From Propionibacteriaceae bacterium (lineage in GTDB: Bacteria > Actinomycetota > Actinomycetes > Propionibacteriales > Propionibacteriaceae): a stretch of DNA of 7,389 bases. The translations under genes and the position numbers were made by a program. Position 1 is the stretch's first letter; every line of letters starts with the position of its first letter. The notes beneath the pieces are model-generated. The model worked only from the letters and a program-made list of their open reading frames with translations. It did no database searches and had not been told where the DNA came from. Where the stretch lies: contig JAITSW010000084.1 of NCBI GenBank assembly GCA_031287505.1, positions 1 through 7,389 of the forward strand, given 5' to 3'. Positions 1-6,267 of the stretch are shown piece after piece.

Positions 1-25
1 CACACCGGTGGATGGATAGCGCGCC

Positions 26-628
26 TTACACCTGGGTGAAGACCACGTCCTCGATTGCGGCGATAACCTGCGAACCAGGCGTCGCATCACCGGCAACGGT
101 AACCGTGTAGGTGATCACATTATTGGGCGTGACGGTAACGCCATCTGTATCTCCCGGTGTGCCCGGAGCGAAGGTGACGTCTGTCAGAAGGATGGAACTC
201 TCGCCTTCGGCGGCACTTGCCGTCCCGGTAGCCACACCTGTGAGCTTGACTAAGCCATTGGCAGTCACATTTCCGGTCGCCAGAGTCGTGCCCCCAGACG
301 TCGAGATCTTCAACTCTGTGGCAAGCCCGACTGGCTTTTCCGTCTTGAACGTTGCCGTCCCCGTGATTACATCAGCCGGTTTCAGTTTGGTTTGCTCGAG
401 TTCGTCAAGAGTCTTCGCCGAGCCATTGAGAGTGAAAACAACCGACCCTGTCTCCTCGATATTGAAACCGCCAGTGGTTAGGGTGGCGTCCGAGGATCTC
501 CAGCCTAAAGTATCTGTCCAAAGACCGCTTACGTTAGCCGCTCCCAGAGCTCCAATAGCCAGAAGAGCCCCCAAGGCGATACCCGCCCGCTTCTTCTTTT
601 CATTTTCCTGTGTTTTTTGCGAAGTCAT
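26..628 (-). CDS. Secreted beta-rich protein with alternate (SipW-type) signal peptide
   Basis: A 200-residue exported protein and a likely substrate of the signal peptidase encoded upstream at 1608-2120. The N-terminus has a basic stretch (KKKR, residues 11-14), a Gly/Ala-rich hydrophobic segment (about 15-34) and then GLWTDT (35-40). That Gly-x-Trp-x-Asp junction is typical of actinobacterial 'alternate signal-mediated exported' proteins. The mature part is rich in Thr, Gly, Val and Ala, has no Cys, and looks like consecutive beta strands. LKPADVITGTATF (82-94) and a C-terminal ITYTVTV (172-178) resemble the 'PGD...y.v.v' strands common in this class. There is no LPxTG sorting signal and no second membrane segment, so it is probably released or assembled outside the cell, as TasA/CalY-type fibre subunits are. 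The ATG at 628 follows a G-rich ribosome site (GGGGGG, 635-640, 6 nt away). The exact function is unknown and the fibre role is inference. Confidence 0.85.
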   Translation of the reverse strand: MTSQKTQENEKKKRAGIALGALLAIGALGAANVSGLWTDTLGWRSSDATLTTGGFNIEETGSVVFTLNGSAKTLDELEQTKLKPADVITGTATFKTEKPVGLATELKISTSGGTTLATGNVTANGLVKLTGVATGTASAAEGESSILLTDVTFAPGTPGDTDGVTVTPNNVITYTVTVAGDATPGSQVIAAIEDVVFTQV

Positions 629-657
629 TTCTGACCCCCCTTTCTTTTATTTATCTG

Positions 658-694
658 GGCTCAGGCATTTGAGCCTCAACCCCGTTCTTGGGTT
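658..694 (-). promoter_or_regulatory. Two tandem intercistronic hairpins
   Basis: Between the 44-residue ORF and the next gene are two adjacent inverted repeats. The first is GGCTCA / TGAGCC (658-663 with 670-675, 6-nt loop). The second is AACCC / GGGTT (678-682 with 690-694, 7-nt loop) and reaches into the stop codon of the small ORF. In the minus-strand transcript they are followed by A-rich sequence, not a U-tract, so they are not a classical terminator. A role in mRNA processing or stability, or in uncoupling translation of the downstream secreted protein, is inference. Confidence 0.4.
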
Positions 695-827
695 ATGGCG
701 CAATGAAGGCCAGGTCGATGCTCTGATCCCAATGCCACCATCCTGCAACTGCGCCGACACTAAGTGTCAGGAGCAAAGCCGGCAGGAAGCCTGCGAGGAA
801 TAGCCTCCCCAAATTCTTAGTTGGCAT
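693..827 (-). CDS. 44-residue ORF resembling a bare SipW-type signal peptide
   Basis: An ORF of 44 codons, reading MPTKNLGRLFLAGF..., lies between two secreted-protein genes. Its ATG (825-827) overlaps the TAA of the upstream gene in a TAATG junction, and GGAGGG (831-836) lies 3 nt upstream, so translation is probably coupled. The product has a short basic start (Lys4, Arg8), a hydrophobic stretch of about 20 residues (9-29) ending GAVAG, then WWHWDQS and a short tail that stops at IAP. The Gly-Trp...Asp junction matches those of the two neighbouring exported proteins (GLWTD and GAWVD). If it is processed as they are, only a peptide of about 15-16 residues would be released. If not, it is a single-span membrane miniprotein. 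No known family is recognised. Expression is inferred from the ribosome site and overlap. Confidence 0.6.
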   Translation of the reverse strand: MPTKNLGRLFLAGFLPALLLTLSVGAVAGWWHWDQSIDLAFIAP

Positions 828-1600
828 TAGCCCTCCGGTATCCAAGTTGCTGTTAGCGACAGATCGTCCAAAATGATGGATTCAAGTGACGCTTCGTCCT
901 TGTTGGCATCCCCGTCGTCATAGAGTTTTCCGTCAGATCCCTGCCAACCTATGAAGGTAAACCCTTTGCGATAGGTGTTTATTCCATTCACCTTGGCAGC
1001 CACTGTCGCAGTTCCATCGTTCTCGATGACTTCTCGGCTTTTTGTGTCTGCTGGACGGATAACCGTGATTCTCAACGTGACGACGCTTGAGTCGGTTACC
1101 TCGACTTCGGTGTCGGCATCGCCTAGGCGCACCGGGTTGGCAGTGTCTTTATCAACGTTGCCTTCGAAGACGTCGAAGGTTGGGCTAATCCCAGCGTCGG
1201 CTTTCGGCAAACCGTTCGAGCCGATAACGTCTGAAAATCGCAGGACGCCAACGATATTGTCCGCTTTGAGATCAGCGCGAACTGGAATGTAGACGGTGAG
1301 AGTGCCACCTGGCTTGGGCAAAGCCACTTCCCCACCCACAGTCGGGAAATAGACATCGCCTTCTCCGGGGTTTTCCAATACCGCTGACTTTGCGAGCACC
1401 GTACCTGAAAATGAGCCTACCGAGATCACCGCACGCTCAAAAGAAGTGCTATCCACCCAGGCGCCGGCGGCACTGCCAAGGGATGCTCCCACGAGTATGC
1501 CCAGGGCGATGGTGACCAGTGGGGCTTTTAGGCCCATATTGACACGGCTTCTCCGTGACCCAGCCAGGACTGCGGCCCGCCTGGGCCGATAGGTCTTCAT
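827..1600 (-). CDS. Secreted protein with SipW-type signal peptide and C-terminal InlB-B/Flg_new-like repeat
   Basis: A 257-residue exported protein when started at the ATG at 1600, 7 nt after the signal-peptidase stop. It has an Arg-rich n-region (RPRR, SRRSR), a hydrophobic segment (about residues 26-45) and the junction AGAWVDST (45-52), a pattern shared with its neighbours. The mature part is beta-rich with acidic loops and no Cys. Its last 45 residues, with GFTFIGW (212-218), GKLYD (224-228) and DLSLTATW (246-253), match the InlB B-repeat / Listeria-Bacteroides repeat (Flg_new) pattern of an aromatic-Gly-Trp strand, a Gly-Lys-x-Tyr-Asp turn and a closing 'LTLTATW' strand. Such modules occur in Gram-positive surface proteins. 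There is no LPxTG anchor. The start is uncertain: no clear ribosome site precedes 1600, and an alternative ATG at 1537 (236 residues) has GGAG 13 nt upstream. A longer reading frame continues up to 1711 but would overlap the peptidase gene. The specific role is unknown. Confidence 0.8.
   Translation of the reverse strand: MKTYRPRRAAVLAGSRRSRVNMGLKAPLVTIALGILVGASLGSAAGAWVDSTSFERAVISVGSFSGTVLAKSAVLENPGEGDVYFPTVGGEVALPKPGGTLTVYIPVRADLKADNIVGVLRFSDVIGSNGLPKADAGISPTFDVFEGNVDKDTANPVRLGDADTEVEVTDSSVVTLRITVIRPADTKSREVIENDGTATVAAKVNGINTYRKGFTFIGWQGSDGKLYDDGDANKDEASLESIILDDLSLTATWIPEG
831..836 (-). promoter_or_regulatory. Ribosome binding site of the 44-residue ORF
   Basis: GGAGGG on the minus strand, inside the last codons of the upstream secreted-protein gene and 3 nt before the ATG at 827. 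It is a near-perfect anti-16S match, though closer to the start codon than usual. It is the main sign that the small ORF is translated. Confidence 0.6.
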
Positions 1601-1607
1601 AGGGCGG

Positions 1608-2120
1608 CTAGGCAACGGCTGGCCGCGTTCTACGTGCCTTGGGAGCAGCTTTGCGAGAGGCGCGCCGATCGATGAGGACGTTGGCCCCATACCAGAGAGC
1701 CACCGCCGCAATGGGAGCCCAAATGTGCGCTTGCAGCCAGGAAAACAGCTCTCCGCCTTGGGCGAGGGTGAAAAGCACCTTGCCTTGGATGGCGTTGTTG
1801 TTTAGCTCCCCATCCGGATGGGAGTTGTCGTCGCCTTTTGTGGTGAGTACTACCTGCCCATCCGCCTTAACCACTTTTGTTATCACCCGGTGAACGGTGT
1901 CAGTTTCGTTTTGCTTGAAAACGATTATGTCTTGCGGCTCTATTTCGGCCGGGCTGGTGCGCTGGGTGACGACGAGGTCTCCGGTCTTGATAGTTGGCGA
2001 CATCGACCCGGATATCACCGAGTAGCGTCCTCCGCCCAATAACGCCGGGACGACGACGACGGCTCCCACAATCGCAATTACGACTAACCCCAGAGCTGTG
2101 TTGACTAAAGTCCTGATCAC
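1608..2120 (-). CDS. sipW: Signal peptidase I, SipW (ER-type, Ser/His)
   Basis: A 170-residue membrane peptidase that removes signal peptides at the outer face of the membrane. It has an N-terminal membrane span (about residues 7-29), the catalytic serine in SGSMSP (Ser39), and the conserved DTVHRV segment in which His77 replaces the lysine base of ordinary bacterial LepB. It also has the TKGDDN box (94-99) and a second span near the C-terminus (about 128-150), followed by a basic tail. The Ser/His arrangement and size are those of the SipW/archaeal/ER branch. The GTG start at 2120 is chosen because AAAGGAG (2129-2135) sits 8 nt upstream. It is the first gene of a cluster whose downstream products all carry alternate-type signal sequences, so it is most likely dedicated to them, as B. 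subtilis SipW is to TapA and TasA. The family call is firm; the substrate pairing is inferred from context. Confidence 0.93.
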   Translation of the reverse strand: MIRTLVNTALGLVVIAIVGAVVVVPALLGGGRYSVISGSMSPTIKTGDLVVTQRTSPAEIEPQDIIVFKQNETDTVHRVITKVVKADGQVVLTTKGDDNSHPDGELNNNAIQGKVLFTLAQGGELFSWLQAHIWAPIAAVALWYGANVLIDRRASRKAAPKARRTRPAVA

Positions 2121-2128
2121 TGTTAAAA

Positions 2129-2135
2129 CTCCTTT
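2129..2135 (-). promoter_or_regulatory. Ribosome binding site fixing the GTG start of sipW
   Basis: AAAGGAG on the minus strand, 8 nt before the GTG at 2120. It supports GTG as the start codon. Confidence 0.7.
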
Positions 2136-2203
2136 CGGAGATCCGGGAATGATGCCATTGCCAGAACTCAGCCGCTCCCAAAGGCACGGCCAGCTCTATG
2201 ACA

Positions 2204-2247
2204 GGAGGAAACTACTTGTCGCCTCCGGCATGCACAACGCAAACCGG
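2204..2247 (-). promoter_or_regulatory. Two overlapping hairpins in the sipW leader
   Basis: The leader between pgsA and sipW holds two inverted repeats that cannot form together. The upstream one pairs CCGG and TGC with GCA and CCGG (2225-2247, 5-nt loop, one 2x2 internal loop). The downstream one pairs GGAGG and GAC with GTT and CCTCC (2204-2226, 5-nt loop, one mismatch and one G-U pair). They share two bases at 2225-2226. The upstream hairpin would lie at the extreme 5' end of a transcript made from the proposed promoter. No U-tract follows. Regulation by alternative folding is a hypothesis, and the stems are short. Confidence 0.3.
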
Positions 2248-2253
2248 AACAGA

Positions 2254-2282
2254 AATATTCCTTGGCATTTAGGCGTTGGCAA
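2254..2282 (-). promoter_or_regulatory. Candidate promoter of the sipW export cluster
   Basis: On the minus strand, TTGCCA (2277-2282, 5 of 6 to the -35 consensus) is followed after 17 bp by AATATT (2254-2259, 4 of 6 to the -10 consensus). The start point would be near 2247, giving a leader of about 127 nt before sipW. It lies just after the pgsA stop, separating the housekeeping cluster from the export cluster. No convincing rho-independent terminator is visible after pgsA, so read-through is possible. Confidence 0.4.
2262..2281. repeat. Direct repeat TTGGCA spaced 14 bp, over the promoter
   Basis: TTGGCA occurs at 2262-2267 and 2276-2281 (plus-strand reading), with a period of 14 bp. The two copies cover the -35 element and the spacer of the candidate sipW promoter. 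The placement suggests a regulator site, but two six-base words can arise by chance. Confidence 0.25.
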
Positions 2283-2291
2283 CCTACCGTG

Positions 2292-2915
2292 CTACAAAGC
2301 GCGAATCGGGAAGCGCCGAATGACGTCTATACCCTGGCCGATGTATAGAATCGCCGACCACCAATACAGGCCGGCACCCCAGATGAGCGATGCCCAGCCG
2401 AAGACTCTAAACGCCAAGTGCCAGGGATCTTCGCCAATCCCCAACAGAACCATCGGGAAGGCGTAGAGGAGCAAGAACGTCGCGGCCTTACCCAAGAAGT
2501 GAACCGGCAGGGACGCGAAGCCGCGTCGGCGCAGCGCCGGCCAGATGGTAATGGCCATGAGCGCGTCTCTGGCCCCGAGTAAGACCACCAGCCAAAGCGG
2601 GACCACGCCCCGCAGCCAAAGACCCACCAGCGTCGCCCAGATATACAGGCGGTCGGCAATCGGATCAAGCACTTGGCCAACTCGGGAACGTTGATTCCAA
2701 GCCCGAGCGATTTTTCCGTCTAGGAAGTCGGTCAGACCACCTGCGGCTAGCACAATTACCGCCCAGACATCGGCGTGCAAACCGAGCAGGAGCCACAGGA
2801 AAAGCGGGACACCCAAGAGCCTGATAAAGCTCAACAGATTTGGGATGGTGAAGACCGCCTCGGTGTCGTATGGTTCGCCGTTCGTGTTCGTAAATTCACC
2901 TGCCACAAAACGCAT
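2292..2915 (-). CDS. pgsA: CDP-alcohol phosphatidyltransferase, PgsA-like (phosphatidylglycerophosphate synthase type)
   Basis: A 207-residue polytopic membrane enzyme of phospholipid synthesis that transfers a phosphatidyl group from a CDP-lipid to an alcohol. The complete family signature D-x2-DG-x2-AR-x8-G-x3-D-x3-D is present: Asp63, Asp66, Gly67, Ala70, Arg71, Gly80, Asp84 and Asp88. These residues bind the metal ions and CDP. The N-terminal TIPNLLSFIRLLGVPLF and later LPVHFLGKAATFLLLYAFP resemble, from memory, the Rv1822 (PgsA2) type and its Streptomyces relatives, not the phosphatidylinositol phosphate synthase Rv2612c. The ATG at 2915 is one base after the HIT-gene stop, with GGGGA a few nt upstream. 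A longer frame reaching 3062 would overlap the HIT gene and is unlikely. Translation is probably coupled to HIT. Phosphatidylglycerophosphate synthesis is the best guess; cardiolipin synthesis, or another alcohol acceptor, remains possible. Confidence 0.9.
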   Translation of the reverse strand: MRFVAGEFTNTNGEPYDTEAVFTIPNLLSFIRLLGVPLFLWLLLGLHADVWAVIVLAAGGLTDFLDGKIARAWNQRSRVGQVLDPIADRLYIWATLVGLWLRGVVPLWLVVLLGARDALMAITIWPALRRRGFASLPVHFLGKAATFLLLYAFPMVLLGIGEDPWHLAFRVFGWASLIWGAGLYWWSAILYIGQGIDVIRRFPIRAL

Positions 2916-2916
2916 C

Positions 2917-3453
2917 TTATCCCCAAGCGTCGGCAAGAAGCTTTCTGGTGTCTCCCAAAAGCTGCGGGATGGCCTTTGTTTGAGCGATAATCGGGAAGAA
3001 ATTCGAATCTCCGTGCCAGCGCGGGACAACATGCTGATGCAGGTGGGCGGCAATACCGGCACCGGCTACTTGGCCTTGGTTAATGCCCAGATTGAAACCG
3101 GCCGGGCTGCTGACTTTGCGCAACACCCGCATAGCTTGCGCGCTAAGCGCGGCAATCTCGTTCGCCTCGCCCGCAGTGATGTCGGTGTAATCGGCCACAT
3201 GGCGATACGGGCACACCAAGAGGTGGCCCGGTGAATACGGAAAGAGATTTAGCACGGCGAACGCCAACTCCCCCCGGTAGACGATCAACTTCTCGACATC
3301 ATCACCTTTGGAAGCCAAACAGAATGGGCATTCTCGCGCCGCTCCCGTCTTTGGGCGTTCCCCACCCTCGATATAGGCCATTCGATAGGGCGTCCACAAA
3401 CGCTCAAACCCGTCCGGAACCCCCGAAAACCCCGCTGCGTTTTCAATGTCCAT
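2917..3453 (-). CDS. HIT-family dinucleoside polyphosphate hydrolase/phosphorylase
   Basis: A 178-residue cytosolic HIT-superfamily enzyme. The histidine triad HLHQHVVPRW is at 137-146, with His139 as the expected nucleophile (it forms the nucleotidyl intermediate). LWTPYRMAYI (19-28) and the CPFC pair (Cys42, Cys45) are typical of the actinobacterial branch that includes M. tuberculosis Rv2613c, described as an Ap4A phosphorylase. The ATG at 3453 is 17 nt after the thrS stop and is preceded by AAGGA (3458-3462). The pairing with thrS makes sense because aminoacyl-tRNA synthetases make Ap4A as a side product, and this enzyme would break it down. The same thrS-HIT order is known in mycobacteria. 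The exact substrate, and whether the reaction is hydrolysis or phosphorolysis, cannot be read from the sequence. Confidence 0.93.
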   Translation of the reverse strand: MDIENAAGFSGVPDGFERLWTPYRMAYIEGGERPKTGAARECPFCLASKGDDVEKLIVYRGELAFAVLNLFPYSPGHLLVCPYRHVADYTDITAGEANEIAALSAQAMRVLRKVSSPAGFNLGINQGQVAGAGIAAHLHQHVVPRWHGDSNFFPIIAQTKAIPQLLGDTRKLLADAWG

Positions 3454-3470
3454 ATTGTCCTTAGCCGTCG

Positions 3471-5453
3471 CTAGCCGTTGGCACGGTCGGCGATGGCTTT
3501 TGCCACCTCGGCCAGCGCTTGGGCTACCGGGATCTGGTTGCGCTGGCTGCCGTCGCGATAACGGAACGACACGGCCTGGGCCTCAATGTCTTCGCCGCCG
3601 ACGATCAAGATGTAAGGCACCTTCTGTTTCACGGCATTGCGAATCTTCTTGCCGAAGCGGTCATCTGAATAGTCGACTTCAACGCGCACGCCTTGCGCGC
3701 GGAATTTTGCGGCCACGCCCTCAATGTAGCCAAGATGATCTTCGGCGACCGGTACGCACAGCACCTGCACCGGAGCCAGCCAAGCTGGGAAGGCCCCGGC
3801 ATAGTGTTCGGTGAGCACACCCATGAACCGTTCTATCGAACCAAATTTGGCCGAGTGAATCATAACCGGCTGCTGCCGCGAGCCATCTGGCGCGGTGTAT
3901 TCCAAGCCAAAACGCTCCGGCTGGTTGAAATCGTATTGGATGGTCGACATCTGCCACGTGCGGCCAATGGCATCTCGGGCTTGCACAGAGATCTTCGGCC
4001 CATAGTAAGCCGCGCCACCTGGGTCAGGCACTAAATCAAGGCCAGATTCGATAGCGATCTTTTCCAAAATCGCACTCGCCTGCGCCCAATCCTCATCTGA
4101 GCCGATGAACTTGTCTTTTTTCTTGCCATCCTCATCGCGGGTGGAGAGTTCAAGGTAGAAATCGTTCAAGCCAAAATCTTGCAACAGCCTCAAGATAAAG
4201 CCGAGCAGATGCTTGATTTCGTTTTCTGCGTCCTCTTTTGCGACGTACGAGTGCGAATCGTCCTGGGTAATCGAACGCACCCGGGTAAGCCCCTGCAAGA
4301 CGCCAGATTTCTCATCGCGGTAAACCGTCCCGAATTCAAAAAAACGCAGCGGCAACTCCCGATACGAACGTCCACGCGAACGGTAAATCAGATTGTGCAT
4401 CGGGCAATTCATCGCCTTAAGGCGATAGTTCTGGCCATCCACGTCCATCGGCGCGAACATGCCGTCGCCGTAATATGGCAAGTGCCCGGAAGTGTAGAAC
4501 AAGCCTTCTTTCGAGATATGTGGCGTCCCGACATAGAGGAAACCGGCCTTGATGTGCGCCTCGCGAACATAATCTTCCATTTCCCGCTTGATCACGCCGC
4601 CCTTTGGGTGAAAAACCGGCAAACCAGCTCCTAGCTCCTCCGGGAAGCTGTAGAGGTCGAGTTCGACACCCAACTTGCGATGATCGCGACGAGCTGCCTC
4701 TTCCAGGCGGTTCTTGTAGGCAGCCAGCTCGTCCTTGGTTGGCCAGGCTGTGCCGTAGACGCGCTGCAAGGTGGCATTGGCCTGATCTCCGCGCCAGTAG
4801 GCAGCCGAAGAGCGGGTGATGGAAAAAGCTTTGATATAGCCGGTATGCGGCACGTGCGGGCCGCGGCAAAGGTCTTTCCAAGCCACCGAACCGTCGCGCC
4901 GGACGTTGTCATAGATGGTTAGCTCGGCGCCGCCCACTTCCACAGCCGAACCGTCGTCGCTGTTCGCCCCGCCTTTGTCGCCGATGAGCTCAAGTTTGTA
5001 GGGCTCGTTGGCAAGCTCTTCGCGAGCCTGCGCGTCGGTAACCACACGTCGAACGAAACGCTGCTTCTCCTTGACAATGCTGCCAGCGCGTTTTTCGATA
5101 GCTTTAAGGTCTTCTGGCGTAAACGGTTGCGGTGTATCGAAATCGTAGTAATAACCGTCGGCGATGGGCGGCCCGATGCCGAGTTTCACGTCCGCGAAGA
5201 TTGCTTGGATGGCCTGCGCGGTGACGTGCCCACACGAGTGCCTAAGTATCGACAGACCCTCGGGCGAGCTAATCAGCACCGGCTCGATTTCGTCGCCATC
5301 GGATACTTCGGTGGCGAGGTCGACTATTTGGCCTGCGATGCGCATGGCGACAATGCCCTGGTCGGCACCGAAAAGATCCAACCCGGTAGTCCCCTGCCCC
5401 ACCACCGGCGTTTCTACAGCTTCTGGACGCACCAATGAGATGGAGATGGACAC
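3471..5453 (-). CDS. thrS: Threonyl-tRNA synthetase
   Basis: A 660-residue class II synthetase that charges tRNA(Thr) in the cytosol. In order it has an N-terminal TGS domain (about residues 1-65) and the SAD editing domain, whose metal-binding HSCGH (His72, His76) and CRGPH (Cys196, His200) remove mischarged serine. The catalytic core (about 245-560) follows, with zinc ligands Cys350 (MNCPMH), His401 (QDDSH) and His533 (MIHSA), motif 2 around [11 protein letters not shown] (374-384) and motif 3 GSIERF (538-543). The C-terminal anticodon-binding domain ends at RANG. All key residues are present and the length is normal for actinobacteria. The GTG start at 5453 is chosen because AAAGGA (5459-5464) is 5 nt upstream. 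An ATG 27 codons further up has no such site and would extend the protein beyond the normal TGS domain. The 49-nt upstream gap is too short for a T-box leader. Confidence 0.98.
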   Translation of the reverse strand: MSISISLVRPEAVETPVVGQGTTGLDLFGADQGIVAMRIAGQIVDLATEVSDGDEIEPVLISSPEGLSILRHSCGHVTAQAIQAIFADVKLGIGPPIADGYYYDFDTPQPFTPEDLKAIEKRAGSIVKEKQRFVRRVVTDAQAREELANEPYKLELIGDKGGANSDDGSAVEVGGAELTIYDNVRRDGSVAWKDLCRGPHVPHTGYIKAFSITRSSAAYWRGDQANATLQRVYGTAWPTKDELAAYKNRLEEAARRDHRKLGVELDLYSFPEELGAGLPVFHPKGGVIKREMEDYVREAHIKAGFLYVGTPHISKEGLFYTSGHLPYYGDGMFAPMDVDGQNYRLKAMNCPMHNLIYRSRGRSYRELPLRFFEFGTVYRDEKSGVLQGLTRVRSITQDDSHSYVAKEDAENEIKHLLGFILRLLQDFGLNDFYLELSTRDEDGKKKDKFIGSDEDWAQASAILEKIAIESGLDLVPDPGGAAYYGPKISVQARDAIGRTWQMSTIQYDFNQPERFGLEYTAPDGSRQQPVMIHSAKFGSIERFMGVLTEHYAGAFPAWLAPVQVLCVPVAEDHLGYIEGVAAKFRAQGVRVEVDYSDDRFGKKIRNAVKQKVPYILIVGGEDIEAQAVSFRYRDGSQRNQIPVAQALAEVAKAIADRANG

Positions 5454-5458
5454 AGCAT

Positions 5459-5464
5459 TCCTTT
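5459..5464 (-). promoter_or_regulatory. Ribosome binding site fixing the GTG start of thrS
   Basis: AAAGGA on the minus strand, 5 nt before GTG at 5453. It supports the shorter thrS protein over an upstream in-frame ATG at 5534, which would lie inside the preceding gene. Confidence 0.7.
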
Positions 5465-5502
5465 CGGCTAAGTTTGCACCCCTTATTGTGCTACCAAAAC
5501 CC

Positions 5503-6186
5503 CTATTCCAAAGAATCCGCCACTTGGGAGACAAACCCAGCAGCCAGCGCCCGACACAAGTCGTCGAGTTCAGACTTGTAGACGCCGAATTTCTTAATCG
5601 TCTTCGTCGGGTCTATCCCAGCACCTTCTAGCCAGTTGCGCATTACGCCCAGGGATGTCTCAGGATGGAATTGCACGCCGAGTGCCGATCCAATGCGGAA
5701 AGCATGGAATGGGTAACGCTCTGAAGAAGCCAGCCAAATCGCATCCTTGGGCAACCTCACCGCTGAATCCGAGTGCATAACCGGTGAGACGAATTCCAAA
5801 CCCAGCTTGCTGTAAACCGTACCCAGCACCGGATCTTTGCGGGCTTCGGGACGTAAGGATATCTTGCAAATCCCCTGTTCCGGACCAGATTCGTGAGCCA
5901 CTTTGACGAGCCCGCCAGTTGCGGTAACCAACAACTGCGCACCCAGGCAAATCGCCAGCGTTGGCTTTTGGGCGGCAACACTCACCCGTAACAGCTCTTC
6001 AATGCCGGCCAGCCACGGGTAGTCCTCGCGATCTTCCACAGACATTTCACCACCCAAGACGATCAAGCCGTCAAACTCGCCCACATCTGGCAAGCCAAGC
6101 GCGGGATCGTAGAATTCGTATTCGGCGAACGGTTCCAACCTATCCAACGGCACAGAGCTCTGGAGTTGTACCACAGCGATTTTCAT
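5503..6186 (-). CDS. Class I glutamine amidotransferase (GMP-synthase GATase-like), stand-alone
   Basis: A 227-residue cytosolic protein of the class I (triad) glutamine amidotransferase superfamily, the COG0518-like stand-alone type. The nucleophile elbow AICLGAQLL contains Cys80, and GVQFHPE (170-176) supplies His174 and Glu176, completing the Cys-His-Glu triad. [10 protein letters not shown] (41-50) followed by an acidic EDREDYPWL is the usual oxyanion-loop region of this group. No synthetase domain is attached and no partner subunit is visible next door, so the substrate accepting the ammonia is unknown. Some relatives act as gamma-glutamyl hydrolases instead of amidotransferases. The ATG at 6186 has GGGAG about 8 nt upstream. 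It lies 49 nt before thrS on the same strand and may share its transcript, but no functional link is evident. Confidence 0.85.
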   Translation of the reverse strand: MKIAVVQLQSSVPLDRLEPFAEYEFYDPALGLPDVGEFDGLIVLGGEMSVEDREDYPWLAGIEELLRVSVAAQKPTLAICLGAQLLVTATGGLVKVAHESGPEQGICKISLRPEARKDPVLGTVYSKLGLEFVSPVMHSDSAVRLPKDAIWLASSERYPFHAFRIGSALGVQFHPETSLGVMRNWLEGAGIDPTKTIKKFGVYKSELDDLCRALAAGFVSQVADSLE

Positions 6187-6267
6187 CGTCTTACTCCCTT
6201 CGTTGACGAGCTGCCCATGCCTTGAGAATAGTGGCTTGCCAGGCGCGTGGGAAGGGGGTTGGCGGAG

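Noticed and set aside
1..25. Terminator or further gene after the left-most secreted protein
   Set aside because: Only 25 bases remain. No stem-loop, ribosome site or start codon can be supported.
658..675. Rho-independent terminator after the 44-residue ORF
   Set aside because: The stem is good, but neither strand has a run of T after it, so only a structural or processing role is supportable.
111..803. A 230-codon plus-strand open frame opposite the left-most secreted protein
   Set aside because: It lies antisense to a gene with a clear signal peptide and ribosome site, its product shows no domain, and it runs through the intercistronic hairpins. It is a by-product of codon bias.
1601..1711. 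Upstream extension of the Flg_new-type secreted protein to an ATG at 1711
   Set aside because: It would overlap the sipW coding region by over 100 bp and would place 37 residues before the first plausible start, with no supporting ribosome site.
1900..2187. A 95-codon minus-strand frame covering the sipW start
   Set aside because: It is out of frame with sipW and mostly overlaps it. Its product looks like a shifted translation rich in Arg and His with no domain.
2098..2466. A 122-codon plus-strand frame across the sipW leader and the pgsA end
   Set aside because: It is antisense to sipW start, leader and pgsA, has no ribosome site or recognisable domain, and its composition follows the reverse complement of the real genes.
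2916..3062. N-terminal extension of the PgsA-like protein to 3062
   Set aside because: It lies inside the HIT gene, whose C-terminal region is well formed. The ATG at 2915 has a G-rich site and sits directly after the HIT stop.
5454..5502. Possible T-box or threonine attenuator before thrS
   Set aside because: The gap is only 49 nt, with no specifier loop, no T-box sequence and no terminator stem.
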